From Poteriospumella lacustris (lineage: Eukaryota; Sar; Chrysophyceae; Chromulinales; Dinobryaceae): a stretch of DNA of 29,408 bases. Of the stretch, positions 20,401-27,300 are shown in pieces. Location of the stretch: the NCBI GenBank assembly GCA_008000375.1, contig SMOI01000061.1, forward strand, positions 112,972 to 142,379, given 5' to 3'. Every line of letters begins with the position of its first letter. Positions within the stretch are counted from its first letter, which is position 1. The translations under genes and the position numbers were made by a program. Under the pieces are notes generated by a model. It ran no database searches. It was not told the origin of the DNA and saw nothing but the letters and a program-made list of their open reading frames with translations.

Positions 20401-22056
20401 GTGATACGTCGCCTTGCCGAGGTACCCGCCGATCTGCAGCAGCCGCGTGATCGGGTTGAAGAGCGTCAACACGATCTCGGTGCCGTCCGCCGTCGTGTTG
20501 ACGACGACCGCGTCCAGGTGCTGCCCCAGCGCGATGAACTCCGTCTGCGCGCCGAGGTTGCTGTCGGACTGCAGCGTGAGGTATTCCGGGCGGAACGAGG
20601 ACACATTCATGACCTTCGAGAAGGACAACGTGAGCACGACGCGATTGGACGCGACCTGAATGTCCATGTCGAAGGCCACCAGCTTCGGCCGGACGGTGTC
20701 GGGCACCAGCGACTGCGCGGCCAGCGGATTGCTGCGTGTGGCGAGGCCGTACGAGTAGTACGGGTTCTGCGCGAGGGACGTGTCGATGACCAAGCCGTCG
20801 TCGAGGATGAGGAAGCAGTCGGCGGTGGTGGTGCAGAACTGGTCGTAGCTCTGCAGCTGCAGGATCTGCTCCGCCGACAGTTCGAAGCGCAGAAACGGGT
20901 GGTTCAACACGGTGAAGTTGACCGGGTTCTCGACGCGTAGGTAGATAGGCTGGCTGGCATCGTTGTTCGTCAAGGCGACGCCGGAGAAGTTGAAGAAGCC
21001 GCGATAAATGGTCTCGGTGAAGGTGATGACGACGGTGGCGGTGTTCATGTCGATGTCCCACGACTGCACGCCGGGCCGCATCGTGTCCGCCCAGTACCGT
21101 TGCGCGTTCACTGCGTTGTACATGTCAAAGGCTTTCATGGACACCGCGTTGCCGTGTGTGTCGTTGACGAACGGTTGATAGGCGGACAGCCACGAGCTCT
21201 CGCGCGTCACGGCCAGCCCCACGCGGCTCTTGATTTCGTTCATGTTGACGGAGCCCAACGTCACGCGGACGTGTCGGTTGTAATCACTCACGCTGGAGAT
21301 GTTCCAGTCGGCATCGACAAAGGCGAAATACTGGTTTGCGTGCTCTGCAGCGGTACGTACGTTTCTGCTCTGTTGAATGGCCATGCCGACGATAGTGAAC
21401 GTGGACACGTCGATGGGCTCCGAGAACAGCAGCGTCATGTATCCCACGTGCATGTTCAACTCATACGACAGCAGGAACGGTGGGAGTGTGTCGGGTAAAA
21501 ACGTTTGCACCGGCAACGGTGCCGTCACTGGTGTTCCCAGCGTCGATTCGTTGCGCAGCGACTCCATCAGCCCCTCGTCGACGCTCAGGAAGGCGTTGCT
21601 CGCGTTGGTGAAGATGGGATAGTCGTCCATGACGATCTTGGCATAGTCGTCGGCTGTGAGGAAGACGGAGACAACCGTCGCGTTGTCTTGATTTTTGTTG
21701 TTTTGTCGCCACCGATGGGTGCCCGTCAGAGGGTAGTACACGTAACCGTAGGCTGAGGAATTGGCGTAGGCGGACGCGTTGTGGGACAGGTTGACATGAG
21801 CTTGGTATGGCATGTTCAACAGAGAGATCTTCTCCACGTCAAATGTCGACAAGTTCATGCGGTCATTGAAATACAGCGTCAAGTTGCCAGTGCTGAGATC
21901 GAAGTCGAAGGCGGTCACGTTTGCTCGGAAATCCAGCATCGTTGGCTGACTTGTGGGATATTGCGACGGCGAAGGAGTCCTCGCCAGAAGTCTGCTTGTG
22001 GCTGGCAGGATGGCCACGACCCATAGCAAGCAACTAAGCCAATGGAATGTCGGCAT
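11416..22056 (-). CDS. Giant secreted protein: about 22 Ig-like (SbsA/Big_5-like) repeats plus TNFR-like Cys-rich tail
   Basis: A single open frame of 3,546 residues with no intron. The start at 22056 (MPTFHWLSCLLWVV) puts a classical signal peptide at the very N-terminus. An in-frame ATG at 22104 would add 16 residues, including charged ones, ahead of it. Nearly all of the mature protein is a tandem array of units of about 150 residues. Each opens with D-T-x-P-P, then a strand like FxLDMxxGxLxLxFSEPVDVSS, and ends near DxxGN. This resembles the bacterial Ig-like SbsA/Big_5 family; the match was judged by eye. Many N-x-S/T sequons agree with passage through the secretory pathway. From about residue 3310 (DNA about 12115) there are closely spaced cysteines in TNFR-like CRD spacing. 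The last residues are polar; no transmembrane helix or lipid-anchor tail is visible, so it is a secreted matrix, wall or shed surface protein unless a 3' exon was missed. Function is unknown; adhesion or a structural role is an inference. Confidence 0.88.
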   Translation of the reverse strand: MPTFHWLSCLLWVVAILPATSRLLARTPSPSQYPTSQPTMLDFRANVTAFDFDLSTGNLTLYFNDRMNLSTFDVEKISLLNMPYQAHVNLSHNASAYANSSAYGYVYYPLTGTHRWRQNNKNQDNATVVSVFLTADDYAKIVMDDYPIFTNASNAFLSVDEGLMESLRNESTLGTPVTAPLPVQTFLPDTLPPFLLSYELNMHVGYMTLLFSEPIDVSTFTIVGMAIQQSRNVRTAAEHANQYFAFVDADWNISSVSDYNRHVRVTLGSVNMNEIKSRVGLAVTRESSWLSAYQPFVNDTHGNAVSMKAFDMYNAVNAQRYWADTMRPGVQSWDIDMNTATVVITFTETIYRGFFNFSGVALTNNDASQPIYLRVENPVNFTVLNHPFLRFELSAEQILQLQSYDQFCTTTADCFLILDDGLVIDTSLAQNPYYSYGLATRSNPLAAQSLVPDTVRPKLVAFDMDIQVASNRVVLTLSFSKVMNVSSFRPEYLTLQSDSNLGAQTEFIALGQHLDAVVVNTTADGTEIVLTLFNPITRLLQIGGYLGKATYHTFLACTFALIHDRVVVPRPNKVVDIPQSAAIKVRRLVTDRTPPVLEAWSIDLDRGVMGFNFSRPIDIATVQTSEATLYSREMLTPLSTWSLTLTEATVSSGLVARTGPRTSFLQLMLSADELAYLSGFTDFCTASDNCYLSFSRAFVGALEDYDSVQGDKSYVAVQPVSFVASVGLVTPSRPVSIYNVTVDMSSLDVYIDFSVPVRTSLINVTALGLWVNDSSRVVSYYLSPDSYVVPSDAVAQNVTFHLAYQDRVHLQQRPPLFTSQNTSFVTFAELDAVRDVYGNELVSHDVYGAQNVGYHLFPANYFNPDVVPPTLLALYAEESSYTNVTFYFSEAILPSSVQTGGIHAFKRTSGATFSLEYAKIVYPTPDRWHVHTNFITLDLTHVKTTLTGASIFTRQSNTFAYLRREGAVKDATKGEFLNNTASFSGSTSSLMEGLTFLSFRLDLSQRTLILEMPFPANITSLKARSFTLRTSMASYRFDSFTSFSMPNAAQTADEFFAGTRDHMLRIVYSAADAQEVLSIMDLAAIKLAISEDAVTDALGRTMSRTPSMTLPCVHITYDAQAPTVTSFTLDVQQGLMAVYLSKPVEVSTIALLPSQLVLTPSQYNDQASETSLRPGEVAISDAYLSYSSLAYATNRTNSITLDLNVYPSSASLNEGFAFMTMRELVLAQFAFASTGNNVYLRIPYAGTAYDLSSSSPPLALAAIASATALQASSLTRDTEAPYLVAYTLNMNARKLVLNFSEAVNVSSIAVDAFTLAAATTSPSENYTLTTASSYIERAARYQPTNYVVVHIGTDDADNMMRRARRLVLSAAQTYLSFLAGSFEDLATPANANEVVLYRYGVQVTHFVADQRPPSLVWFNLSMQDGGMTMRFDEVVDCRSFAFDRVFFQAQQFLGALADEQSRLLDDNNRKMFLTNTTRCLGPRRYDTTHRVQLSAKDLIRLKATQAIARDAATTFMGLEPDAFRDVFGNGNEAVPDLQVLPVRGFTADTQAPRIVGVSVSGTKLLTVFFDEPVDVASIDFVRQWAFQTDAVYNGSTGAGRSALVYLSHKSSLFRFNALRTVVEVDVLMDAEYMMASSALLRDDFGRAAQDHTFFTATAASVRDMAGNALAAIDYASALQLGPTVWYWDLDMDAGTLALTFTARFVQPQIALTGLNVTSVDNPQLSYTFVGTGYVLQRLTNHTLHYQSYAVQLQAQDVNGLKLSGLLTAIADGDAAALLPSPDVMHYTPRLLLRAAFGVTSSVDADDLVPGLATIAIPDDLPRPIRYFVPDESPPLCLGFTLNFNLNQLRLHFSEAVDVASLVLPDVVLFSSTEGNLVEFPYATLPFSSSPLRAYAADNITLALANDTDVVLHFTSATQLFHPAWDALKRQYLLSGQTLDSLVLRQGAIADLSGNVFVGNTETSPFPLVAVVEDTTPPSIESFAVDLDAYALWVTFDDIVEASDFQPGHAAAANAVSRVYLLPNSSAALQYLVSTFNASSTALFADADHLERVGQILLLSNFTVVEYAETADGVDYRTLRFDLAYLREDQFRFEALYAARLYQQHQAVTFYRDAASSVIAFQRARDWVGNVDTGLLVSAASTFTARTAAPVLEAYDVELLAASVRLTLYFSSMMRIGNFSCADWQLQTASDEAASTVVTWTSAECSVVTTTDARVVQFTVDDLSLVSGTTIGQADLLETTWLTTRTSPSGGAYLSRDIYGNLVTSRVYATALAADALPTALTDYNVAYYFGALQPGPRILQASLDMDTGAVLVVFSTSVDVAAFTNISTWAFQFNDAFAGDVKLTTFLSDTDFDYATQQPVPDTTFSTLTTYGPDSASSLAIALTLSTNNLNRVKRLATRFNPAPDVRRDVYLYATAQTLVVDASLGEALVPASVRLSRFFADTVHPTVRNATLHLGHEQLTIDFDEPIDVDSFVVTRFFLQPTRVAAHDYNNANGGGSDAALGYLRLQDSGVLSWSDTRQSVVVNLTRDDANFLKNHPRDLARNASSVFLGVIVGAATDQAGNVLQPIAPTDAMRVEGFVADHVAPFIAAFDLDMDAAPVRLTLQFSEPMALDSFNLSRLILQSRFLSSAGVAYRLTGGSVAVQTMATTSTSTSTSSAAAALYAETVVVTLTTADVNNMKRTGQLIRNKNAAFLRQEALATDVAGNVVDAIYDNEALACRTFTVDATPPTLVSSRLDMHVGELALVFDEPTILGSVQVAGLTLVSTRPRRHVDDIRDADYFFYRLTPTTTAQVTVGGVATAYVSNGSYVTNPDRNAVLSETMTLVLSATDQNNLKRRYPLASSTETTFLSVDATFITDYVGNGIAATQYRSAYALSSYEIDRVRPSVAAYVLNMDTAPVVVHLAFSECVDVRALQLHVAFLQNFNTRRFGQFLNLNASKVLVGALPVEPQYLAADAAAMARLRAFAAAPVAIAEQLSPANQAADARECQELTLLIDDADAVRTLRDANIGVDATRSFLTFTEAFARDHAANQVTPHYDGSVVDNLKNGPTTSKLRPYPPLAPSTLVVDATPPTLTRWFYDNATFTLTLDFSEPVDVTNATALYVTHPAFLRQSAELAADVAAANAPTIGLPLFLRRQIERKRADEGASLDDVAVDWTYQRRATRVRYTFDPAADDYCLSFAYVRQLLAEAAHTVVGPHRNLVLVNASRLYDEQFRHGGDAYTNRSCARSIFTGAFLGVDFFAFLNATAPSGALGLVVASGYAVRDKAYAPNYLAGTIGRSQGRNPALDAVNSNYRLPATATAAERLGYVVEGAPVCGACPLPTQFIAANCSSLEDRVCQTCRSCAAGAAYDVSIASDGPSGSPYTSNAMYAMFPCRGFMDAVCAPCKTCPFGTFVRQPCANDSNTQCAPCSACADDEYIVKPCALGYDTQCASCLTCDLLNTAAYVAPHRRIPSASDPQRIVDFCHRTAKNAHRNRLWFEKSCCLNSDGRHVPCSALATASMTLAKTRDATSTTERLRRAAAAQWTNLQRDSLRVDYEELSPISAN
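11740..12120 (-). other. TNFR-like cysteine-rich region of the giant secreted protein
   Basis: About 125 residues contain some 20 cysteines in the pattern CxxC-x(2)-C-x(2)-G-x-F/Y ... C ... D-x-x-C, for example CGACPLPTQF, CQTCRSC, CAPCKTCPFGTF, CAPCSAC and CASCLTC. This spacing is typical of TNF-receptor or NGF-receptor cysteine-rich modules with several disulfides each. About four modules can be read. In metazoan TNFRs such modules lie outside the membrane and bind ligand; here no membrane segment follows. Confidence 0.7.
12130..21945 (-). repeat. Array of about 22 Ig-like repeats at protein level
   Basis: Counting the opening motif by eye gives about 22 units. Well-kept copies include DTLPPFLLSYELNM, DRTPPVLEAWSIDL, DTEAPYLVAYTLNM, DESPPLCLGFTLNF, DATPPTLVSSRLDM and DATPPTLTRWFYDN. 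Several units have lost the DTxPP opener but keep the LDMxxGxLxLxF strand. A second shared block, roughly LTxxDxNxLK followed by FLxxxxxxxxDxxGN, marks the end of many units. Units differ strongly in sequence, so the array is old or diversified, not a recent DNA-level duplication. Confidence 0.8.
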
Positions 22057-22565
22057 AGTGGCTCTTACTGATGGGTAAAAACACCTCTTCCTTTCACAAT
22101 GCACAAACTATTCGAATCGGGATATCTTTTCGCTCACAATTGCACGCGTATACTGAATACTGAACACGTCCCTAGTTTCAATCGTTCAAATTGTTGTCTC
22201 GTTTGTTGTTTATATCACGTGACCATCATGAGCGAGAGCGATGGGCCAGCAGGGCCTGCCAAAGCGCTCGTCGTTGTTGGCGCAATGAAACTGTTTTGGT
22301 GATGTCTGGGAACATCTGGGGATGTGGGGGTTTGGGCCCAGAGCTAGCGACTGCTTTGAACAGCAGTGGGACTGCTGTGCAAAGCGACTACGAGCGACTG
22401 GTATACTAGTACTCTGTACTTGGCACAGCCACGTATCATTACCACATGACCTATGTAAGAACAAGTAAGGATCCATGTACAGTGTGTATTTGAGTTTGAT
22501 CGACACGGCGAACAGTGTAAAGGTGGGGACGGACGGATGAGTTGTCATGGGGAGACGTGCGTCCT
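22057..22565. other. AT-richer spacer: 5' region of the Ig-repeat gene and 3' region of the hydroxylase gene
   Basis: About 510 bases with no supported gene. It holds the presumed promoter of the leftward Ig-repeat gene and the 3' flank of the hydroxylase gene. A small perfect inverted repeat (ACTGCT / AGCAGT, about 22350-22367) is visible, but nothing tRNA-like or other RNA-like could be built around it. Confidence 0.6.
22209..22222 (-). promoter_or_regulatory. TATA-like box beside a palindromic E-box (TCACGTGA)
   Basis: On the minus strand TCACGTGA (22222-22215) is followed at once by ATATAAA (22215-22209), about 150 bases before the start codon of the giant secreted protein. CACGTG is the classic bHLH or bZIP core, and the A/T run is TATA-like. 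Position and orientation fit a core promoter. Whether this lineage uses TATA boxes is not known from the window. Confidence 0.35.
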
Positions 22566-23792
22566 TTATCGTTCTCGCATGTACTCTCCCCAAATGCGAA
22601 CTGCATCTTCCTCAGTGATGCCTACTTGCTTATTGGCTGTGATGGTGGTGATGAAGCTTCCGTCAGAAGTACCTTCTCTCTCGACCTCCGACGATTCCAT
22701 CGCTTTGGCCAGTCGCTTCGCGGCGGAGATCTGCGCCTTGTTGATGAACTCCAACGTCTTCACTTCGAGGTCCGTCAGATCGGGGTGCCATACATCAATG
22801 ATGAGCACTATTCGTGGTGATGACGGCGAGTCGTTCGCTGCCTCGTGATAGAAGGAGTCGTCAAAGATCAGAACTTTCCCCTCCTCCACCCGCCGTGTCT
22901 CGTGGTTCACGCGAATCCAGCAGCTGCTCTCCCCATGTTCGTCGGTTGGAACGAAAAGAGGCAAGAAGCATCGTAGCTTCTTGTTGGTTGGGCCGTAGTG
23001 AGCGGTCACGTGGGTGGAACTGTCCAGGGCGGAGAACAGCGCGTGATGATAAAATCTGGGTATCGATCTACGCACGACACAATACGAGAGGTAACGATGA
23101 AGCACCAACAAAACTAGAGGCCGGGTGGTAAAGGACATTACCCCAATGTTTCCATGGTGCGAGGACACATCCGACCGTTTTCGCTGAAATCCATCCCGTG
23201 AAGGCTCAGATAACAAACGTGCCAGTGTCCACGATCAGTGGTCTCGCTGTCATCGCTCGAGCGATAGCGCTGAAAACCAGCAAGCGAATCACGGAGGCTC
23301 AAAAACTCTTCGCGAATCACATCTACATGTGATTCCAAGGCTGCTGCCCAAGGAAACTGAGAAGCGTCCCAAAATGGCATCGATCTCAACCCCGGTATGA
23401 TCTGCGGACATCCTTTTCTATCGATGCCTGGCGTCTCAACACGGGGTTTGGGTTGCAACAACTGAAGCAAGTATGGCAAGACATGAAGAAACGGGTTATC
23501 ATCTCCTTCTGTCTCCGCTTTGCACAAGTTTGTCTAAAATTTGCATCAGAAAGTCAGAAATGGGGGAAAACTCATGTCGTGGGGAGAGTCGTACAGTGAT
23601 AAACTGCATTATGAACTTTGACGAGAAAGGAGTGAGTCCCAGATGCCTTAGACATCGTTCTAATCTCAGCTGAACCTGCTGTGCATGATTGCTTGTGGTC
23701 TCCTTTCTCTTTTCCGTATCTTCATGGAGTGCAGCTGCGGCAACTGGCGGTGTCTCTGCTTCTTCCACAATCGCGTCTTGAAAACTTGCCAT
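22566..23792 (-). CDS. Aspartyl/asparaginyl beta-hydroxylase-like 2-oxoglutarate/Fe(II) oxygenase, three exons
   Basis: Exons 23792-23595, 23533-23142 and 23067-22566 join in phase (61- and 74-bp introns) to give 363 residues. The start is the first ATG after an in-frame TGA just upstream. The family's blocks are in order: PGLRSMPFWD with FPWAAALE, then MCPRTMETLG joined across intron 2 to SIPRFYHHALFSAL, then the metal and cosubstrate region THVTAHYGPTNKKLR (His220), EEGKVLIFDDSFYHEA (His271) and SPRIVLIIDVWHPDL (Arg282). The two histidines and the arginine match the residues that hold Fe(II) and 2-oxoglutarate in aspartate/asparagine beta-hydroxylases. The animal enzyme is an ER membrane protein acting on EGF-like domains. 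This one has no signal peptide, membrane segment or TPR region, so it is predicted to be soluble, and its substrate is unknown. Base composition is near 50% GC, unlike its neighbours. Confidence 0.88.
23068..23141 (-). other. Intron 2 of the hydroxylase gene (74 bp)
   Basis: The donor is TTGGG|GTAATG and the acceptor is GTGCGTAG|ATCGATAC on the minus strand. It interrupts a Gly codon (phase 2). Removing it restores the conserved family stretch ETLGSIPRFYHHALFSAL, which makes the placement strong. Unspliced, the first frame stops immediately at TAA. Confidence 0.88.
23534..23594 (-). other. Intron 1 of the hydroxylase gene (61 bp)
   Basis: The donor is ATCACT|GTACGA, the acceptor is AATTTTAG|ACAAAC, and a possible branch-point CTGAC/CTGAT lies upstream of the acceptor. 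Phase 0 joins SKFIMQFIT to TNLCKAE. The donor is weaker than GTAAG, and this part of the protein is poorly conserved, so placement rests on frame and splice signals only. Confidence 0.65.
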
Positions 23793-24362
23793 GATAACTA
23801 TCTTTCGAATTCAGACAATATCCACAGTCATAAAACCGACATGGGACCGGTTCGTATTGAATTTGATACACGTATCAATTTCCGCTGGAATGCCAAATGG
23901 GGAACGCCGACGAATAAAATTCTGCTCTCATCGTCGTCGTGTACATCGCTGCTGCTTTCAAAGGATGTTGCTAATTTAAACGGCAACTGCTCGTGTAAAA
24001 CGATATCTTTGCTGTCGAATTCCCAGCTGGACTGCAGCGGCCAAACTGAAACTGACCGTTGGAACCGCGACCGTTTCGAATTTACCGTCGCTGTGAGTCG
24101 TCGTCGCCGCGGACACTCGCGACGTTCAAATTTGCGTCGACGTCGACGTCAACGTCGGACATCTGAGAACTCGTCCACGGCGACAGATTTTGTTGGAGCC
24201 ATTGTAGTGCTATCAAGGTGTGGGATTGGAACGCATCGAGAATCGTGTGCGGTATTTTCCCATCAACGTGACTATCACAGAACTTCCGGGTCGGCGATTG
24301 GGCAGCTTCCCAACCAAATATCCCCGAGCCATCATCGCATTATTTTCCAGCTTCTACAGTGC
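23793..24362. promoter_or_regulatory. Divergent intergenic region between the hydroxylase and FHA genes
   Basis: 570 bases separate two start codons that point away from each other, so this stretch must hold both promoters. A run of four hexamers, CGTCGA CGTCGA CGTCAA CGTCGG (24135-24158), contains TGACGTC on the reverse strand, the core of CRE-type bZIP sites. A CATCATCGCATTATTTTCC stretch (about 24330-24348), just before the FHA start, loosely recalls initiator elements of some protists. No TATA box is obvious. The plus-strand frame leading into the FHA start is open upstream but has no recognisable protein content. Confidence 0.5.
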
Positions 24363-27300
24363 ATGGCCAGCATGATTGGATCTCAATCGTCAGGCTCGGC
24401 AACCCCGTCTGCGTCCAAGCAGCCAGCTGGAGGCAGTCAACAAGCAACCCTCATTTTAGTGACCGACAACGTGCTATGCGACGAGTTGTCGTTTGAGCAG
24501 GAGATCACCATCGGCAGGTAAGGCGATGCTGTCGTCTGCAGTAACGTGATGAAGACCGGCCAAAACTTAGCGTACCATGCACCGTGTGGCTGCACAGGCA
24601 CTCGACCTGCGACATTCAAATCCAGTCGAAGTTCATTTCGCGGCAACACGCCGTCATCAAGCGCAACGAGAACGAGCAGTACGTGCTGCACCACTTGTCG
24701 TCGACGAACCCGTCGGTGGTGAACGGCGAGCCGATCACGTCGGGCGATCGCGTCTTGCGCGACAAGGACGTGCTGATCTTCGCCGACAAGACGTTTTACT
24801 TCCGCGCGCCGCGTAAGTGCCTCGTCCTGTCGCCGTACAACGATGCAGTGTCGGGCGACCCCCGCTGACCGCTGGCGTGTCTGTTGTGTGCTGTCGTGTA
24901 GCGGCTACCGTTCCGTCGCCGTCGCCGTGCGTCAAGCTGGCGCCGGTGGCGTTCGTGAAGCACCAGCCGACGCTGGAGACCATCGACGAGGGCACGTCGT
25001 TCTCGATGGAGGACCTGAGCGGCAAGAAGAGCCTGGACAACCCGCCGCCGCCGCCTCTGACGGCGGAGGAAATCGATGCGGCGAGCGGGTCCGGAAAGCG
25101 CACGATGATGCTGCCGCTGTCGATCAAGGCGGCGATCGAGCTGCGGCGCCAGTCGGCGGGGTCATCGTCGCCGTCCGCGAGCGGTGCGAAGAGCGCCGGA
25201 TCGCCAGCGGTACGAGCGGTGACGCCCGGTCGCATGACGCAGGTGTCGACGGCGCCGTCGCGCAACAAGCTGCCGTCTCCGCTGAAGGCGCAGATCCAGT
25301 CGCTGGCGCAGAAGGCGTCGAAGTCGTCGGCGACGAAGAAGGCGAAGACGCCGGTGAAGGCGGCGGCGGCGCCGACGAAGCGGTCGCTGAACACGCCGCT
25401 GAAGAACGCGATCCAGCGATTGCGCAAGAGCTTCGGCGGCAGTAGCAGCAAAGCGCTGCCCGAGTCGGCGGAGAAGCCGGCGGCGAAGGCGCAGCCCGAG
25501 ACGGCGCCGCGGCCCGGCGGCATGTCGGCGGCGTTGCTGCGGGCGATCGAGGCCCGCCACCAGCGCGAAGAGGAACTGGACGCGATGGCGCAGCAGACGC
25601 AGTCGCCGGCGACGACGACGGCGGCGACGGCGCACGTGGAGGCGATCACGCCGCGCGTGTCGACGCAGCAGTCGCGCGTGCTGCAGGTGCCGAAGGCGCC
25701 GGAGGAGGCGGCGATGGCGGAGAAGCGTCACGGGCTGCCGCCGGGCCTCCGCGAGGCGATCTTAGGCCGCCGCCGCAAGTCGCTGTCGTCGGAGGCGGCG
25801 TCCAGCGGCCGCAAGAGCCTGCGCAAGAGCCTGTCGGCGAAGACGCCGGCGAAGGGCGACGAGTCCGGCGCGGAGACGGCGCCGCTGCGTCGACCGAAGG
25901 CGCTGCCGACGCCGGTGCGCGAGGGCATCCACGCGGCGCGGCGTCTGTCGCTGCGGCAGCAGGTGCAACAGCGACACGCGGCGGCTGAAGCGGAGGCGAA
26001 GGACGAGGCCCCCGCAGCGGTCGGTGCTGCTGTGTCGCCTGCGGCGGTGGCGACTGCGGCGGCAGCGGAGGACGACGCGCACAGCGACAACGACGACGCT
26101 GACGACGAGACGCCCGGCAGCAGCGAGGACCGCGAGGACCGCGCGCTGTTCGCGGACGACTGTCTGTTGGCGGCGACGGTGCAGATCTCGGCGCTGGCGA
26201 TGGTGCAGGAGCTGGCGGACGAGCACCCGCTGATCGCGCAGGCCAGTCCGGCGCCGAGCGACAAGCCGGTGACCCTGGACGACGCGGTGGCGTGCATCCT
26301 GAGCCCCGCGACGCAGCCGTCGAGCGCGGCGGGCAGCGGCGGCGGGCGGTCGTCGCTGTCGCTGCCGTCGTCGGCGTCGCGTGTGTCGGCGAGCAAGGCG
26401 GGCGTGCTGACGCCGTATGCGGCGCCGACGGCGGGCGAGGCGGCGGAGGTGCTGGCGACGCCGGCGCTGGCGTCGGTGAAGAAGCGACTGTCGCTGGCGT
26501 CGGCGTCGAAGGGGGCGACGCAGACTCCGGCGGCCGACACCGCCGACGAAGGCGACGCCGCTTCAGCCGCCGCAGCTGAGGAGGACACTGACGAGGCGAC
26601 GGTGGCGTCCGCCGACGACGCGGGCGACGTGCACAGTGAAACGGCCGCCGCACCGCGCGGGCGCACGGACGTGCTGCAGTCGCTGGAGAAGAGAGGCCGC
26701 GCGCGAGTGGAGGCGGCGGAGGCGGAGGACGGCGAAGTGTCGGCGATCGACTGGGTGCAGCAGCTGACGGACACCGACCTGCAGACGGTCCAGATCTACG
26801 CGCAGCAGCTGCTGCCGGCGTCGGAGGTGGCGGAGGACGCGTCGGTGGACGAGGAGGAGCTGGAGGAGCAGGCGCAGGAGATGTACGCGCTGGCGCTGGA
26901 CGCCTACGTCCGCGGCATGGAGTTCGCGCACCAGCAGCGGCAGACGAGCCACGCGGCGGCGGCGGCGGCGGCCGTGACGCGGTCGGGCGACGCGGCGGTG
27001 TCGACGCGCAAGGCGCCGGCGGCTGCGACGGGTGCGGCGACGCTGGCGGACCTGTTCAGGCTGCCGATGGACTACATCGACGCGTCGTACGCCGACATCG
27101 ACGGCGACCTGGTGGAGCTGTACGCGCAGGAGATCATGGCGGCGGCGCACGTGGACGAGAGCGTGGCGTTCGGCGTGGCGCTGGACGCGTTCCTGGCGGA
27201 CCCGGTGGAGTTCCGGCACCGCGTGGGCCGCCTGGCGCTGCCGCACCTGGAGCCGATCCACTTCCTCGCGGACGACGAGGACGGCGCCGCGGAAGCGGCG

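Noticed and set aside
16825-20940. Plus-strand open frame of 1,371 codons
   Set aside because: Same antisense shadow of the Ig-repeat gene; no recognisable motif.
22191-22409. Short plus-strand open frames in the spacer (about 70 codons)
   Set aside because: No coding bias, no domain, and they lie in a presumed promoter region.
22321-22430. Possible tRNA or structured RNA around the ACTGCT/AGCAGT hairpin
   Set aside because: No cloverleaf, A-box or B-box could be fitted; a single six-pair stem is expected by chance.
23685-24362. Upstream extension of the FHA protein
   Set aside because: The frame is open but crosses the start of the opposite hydroxylase gene and has no GC3 bias or domain; the ATG at 24363 begins a sensible N-terminus.
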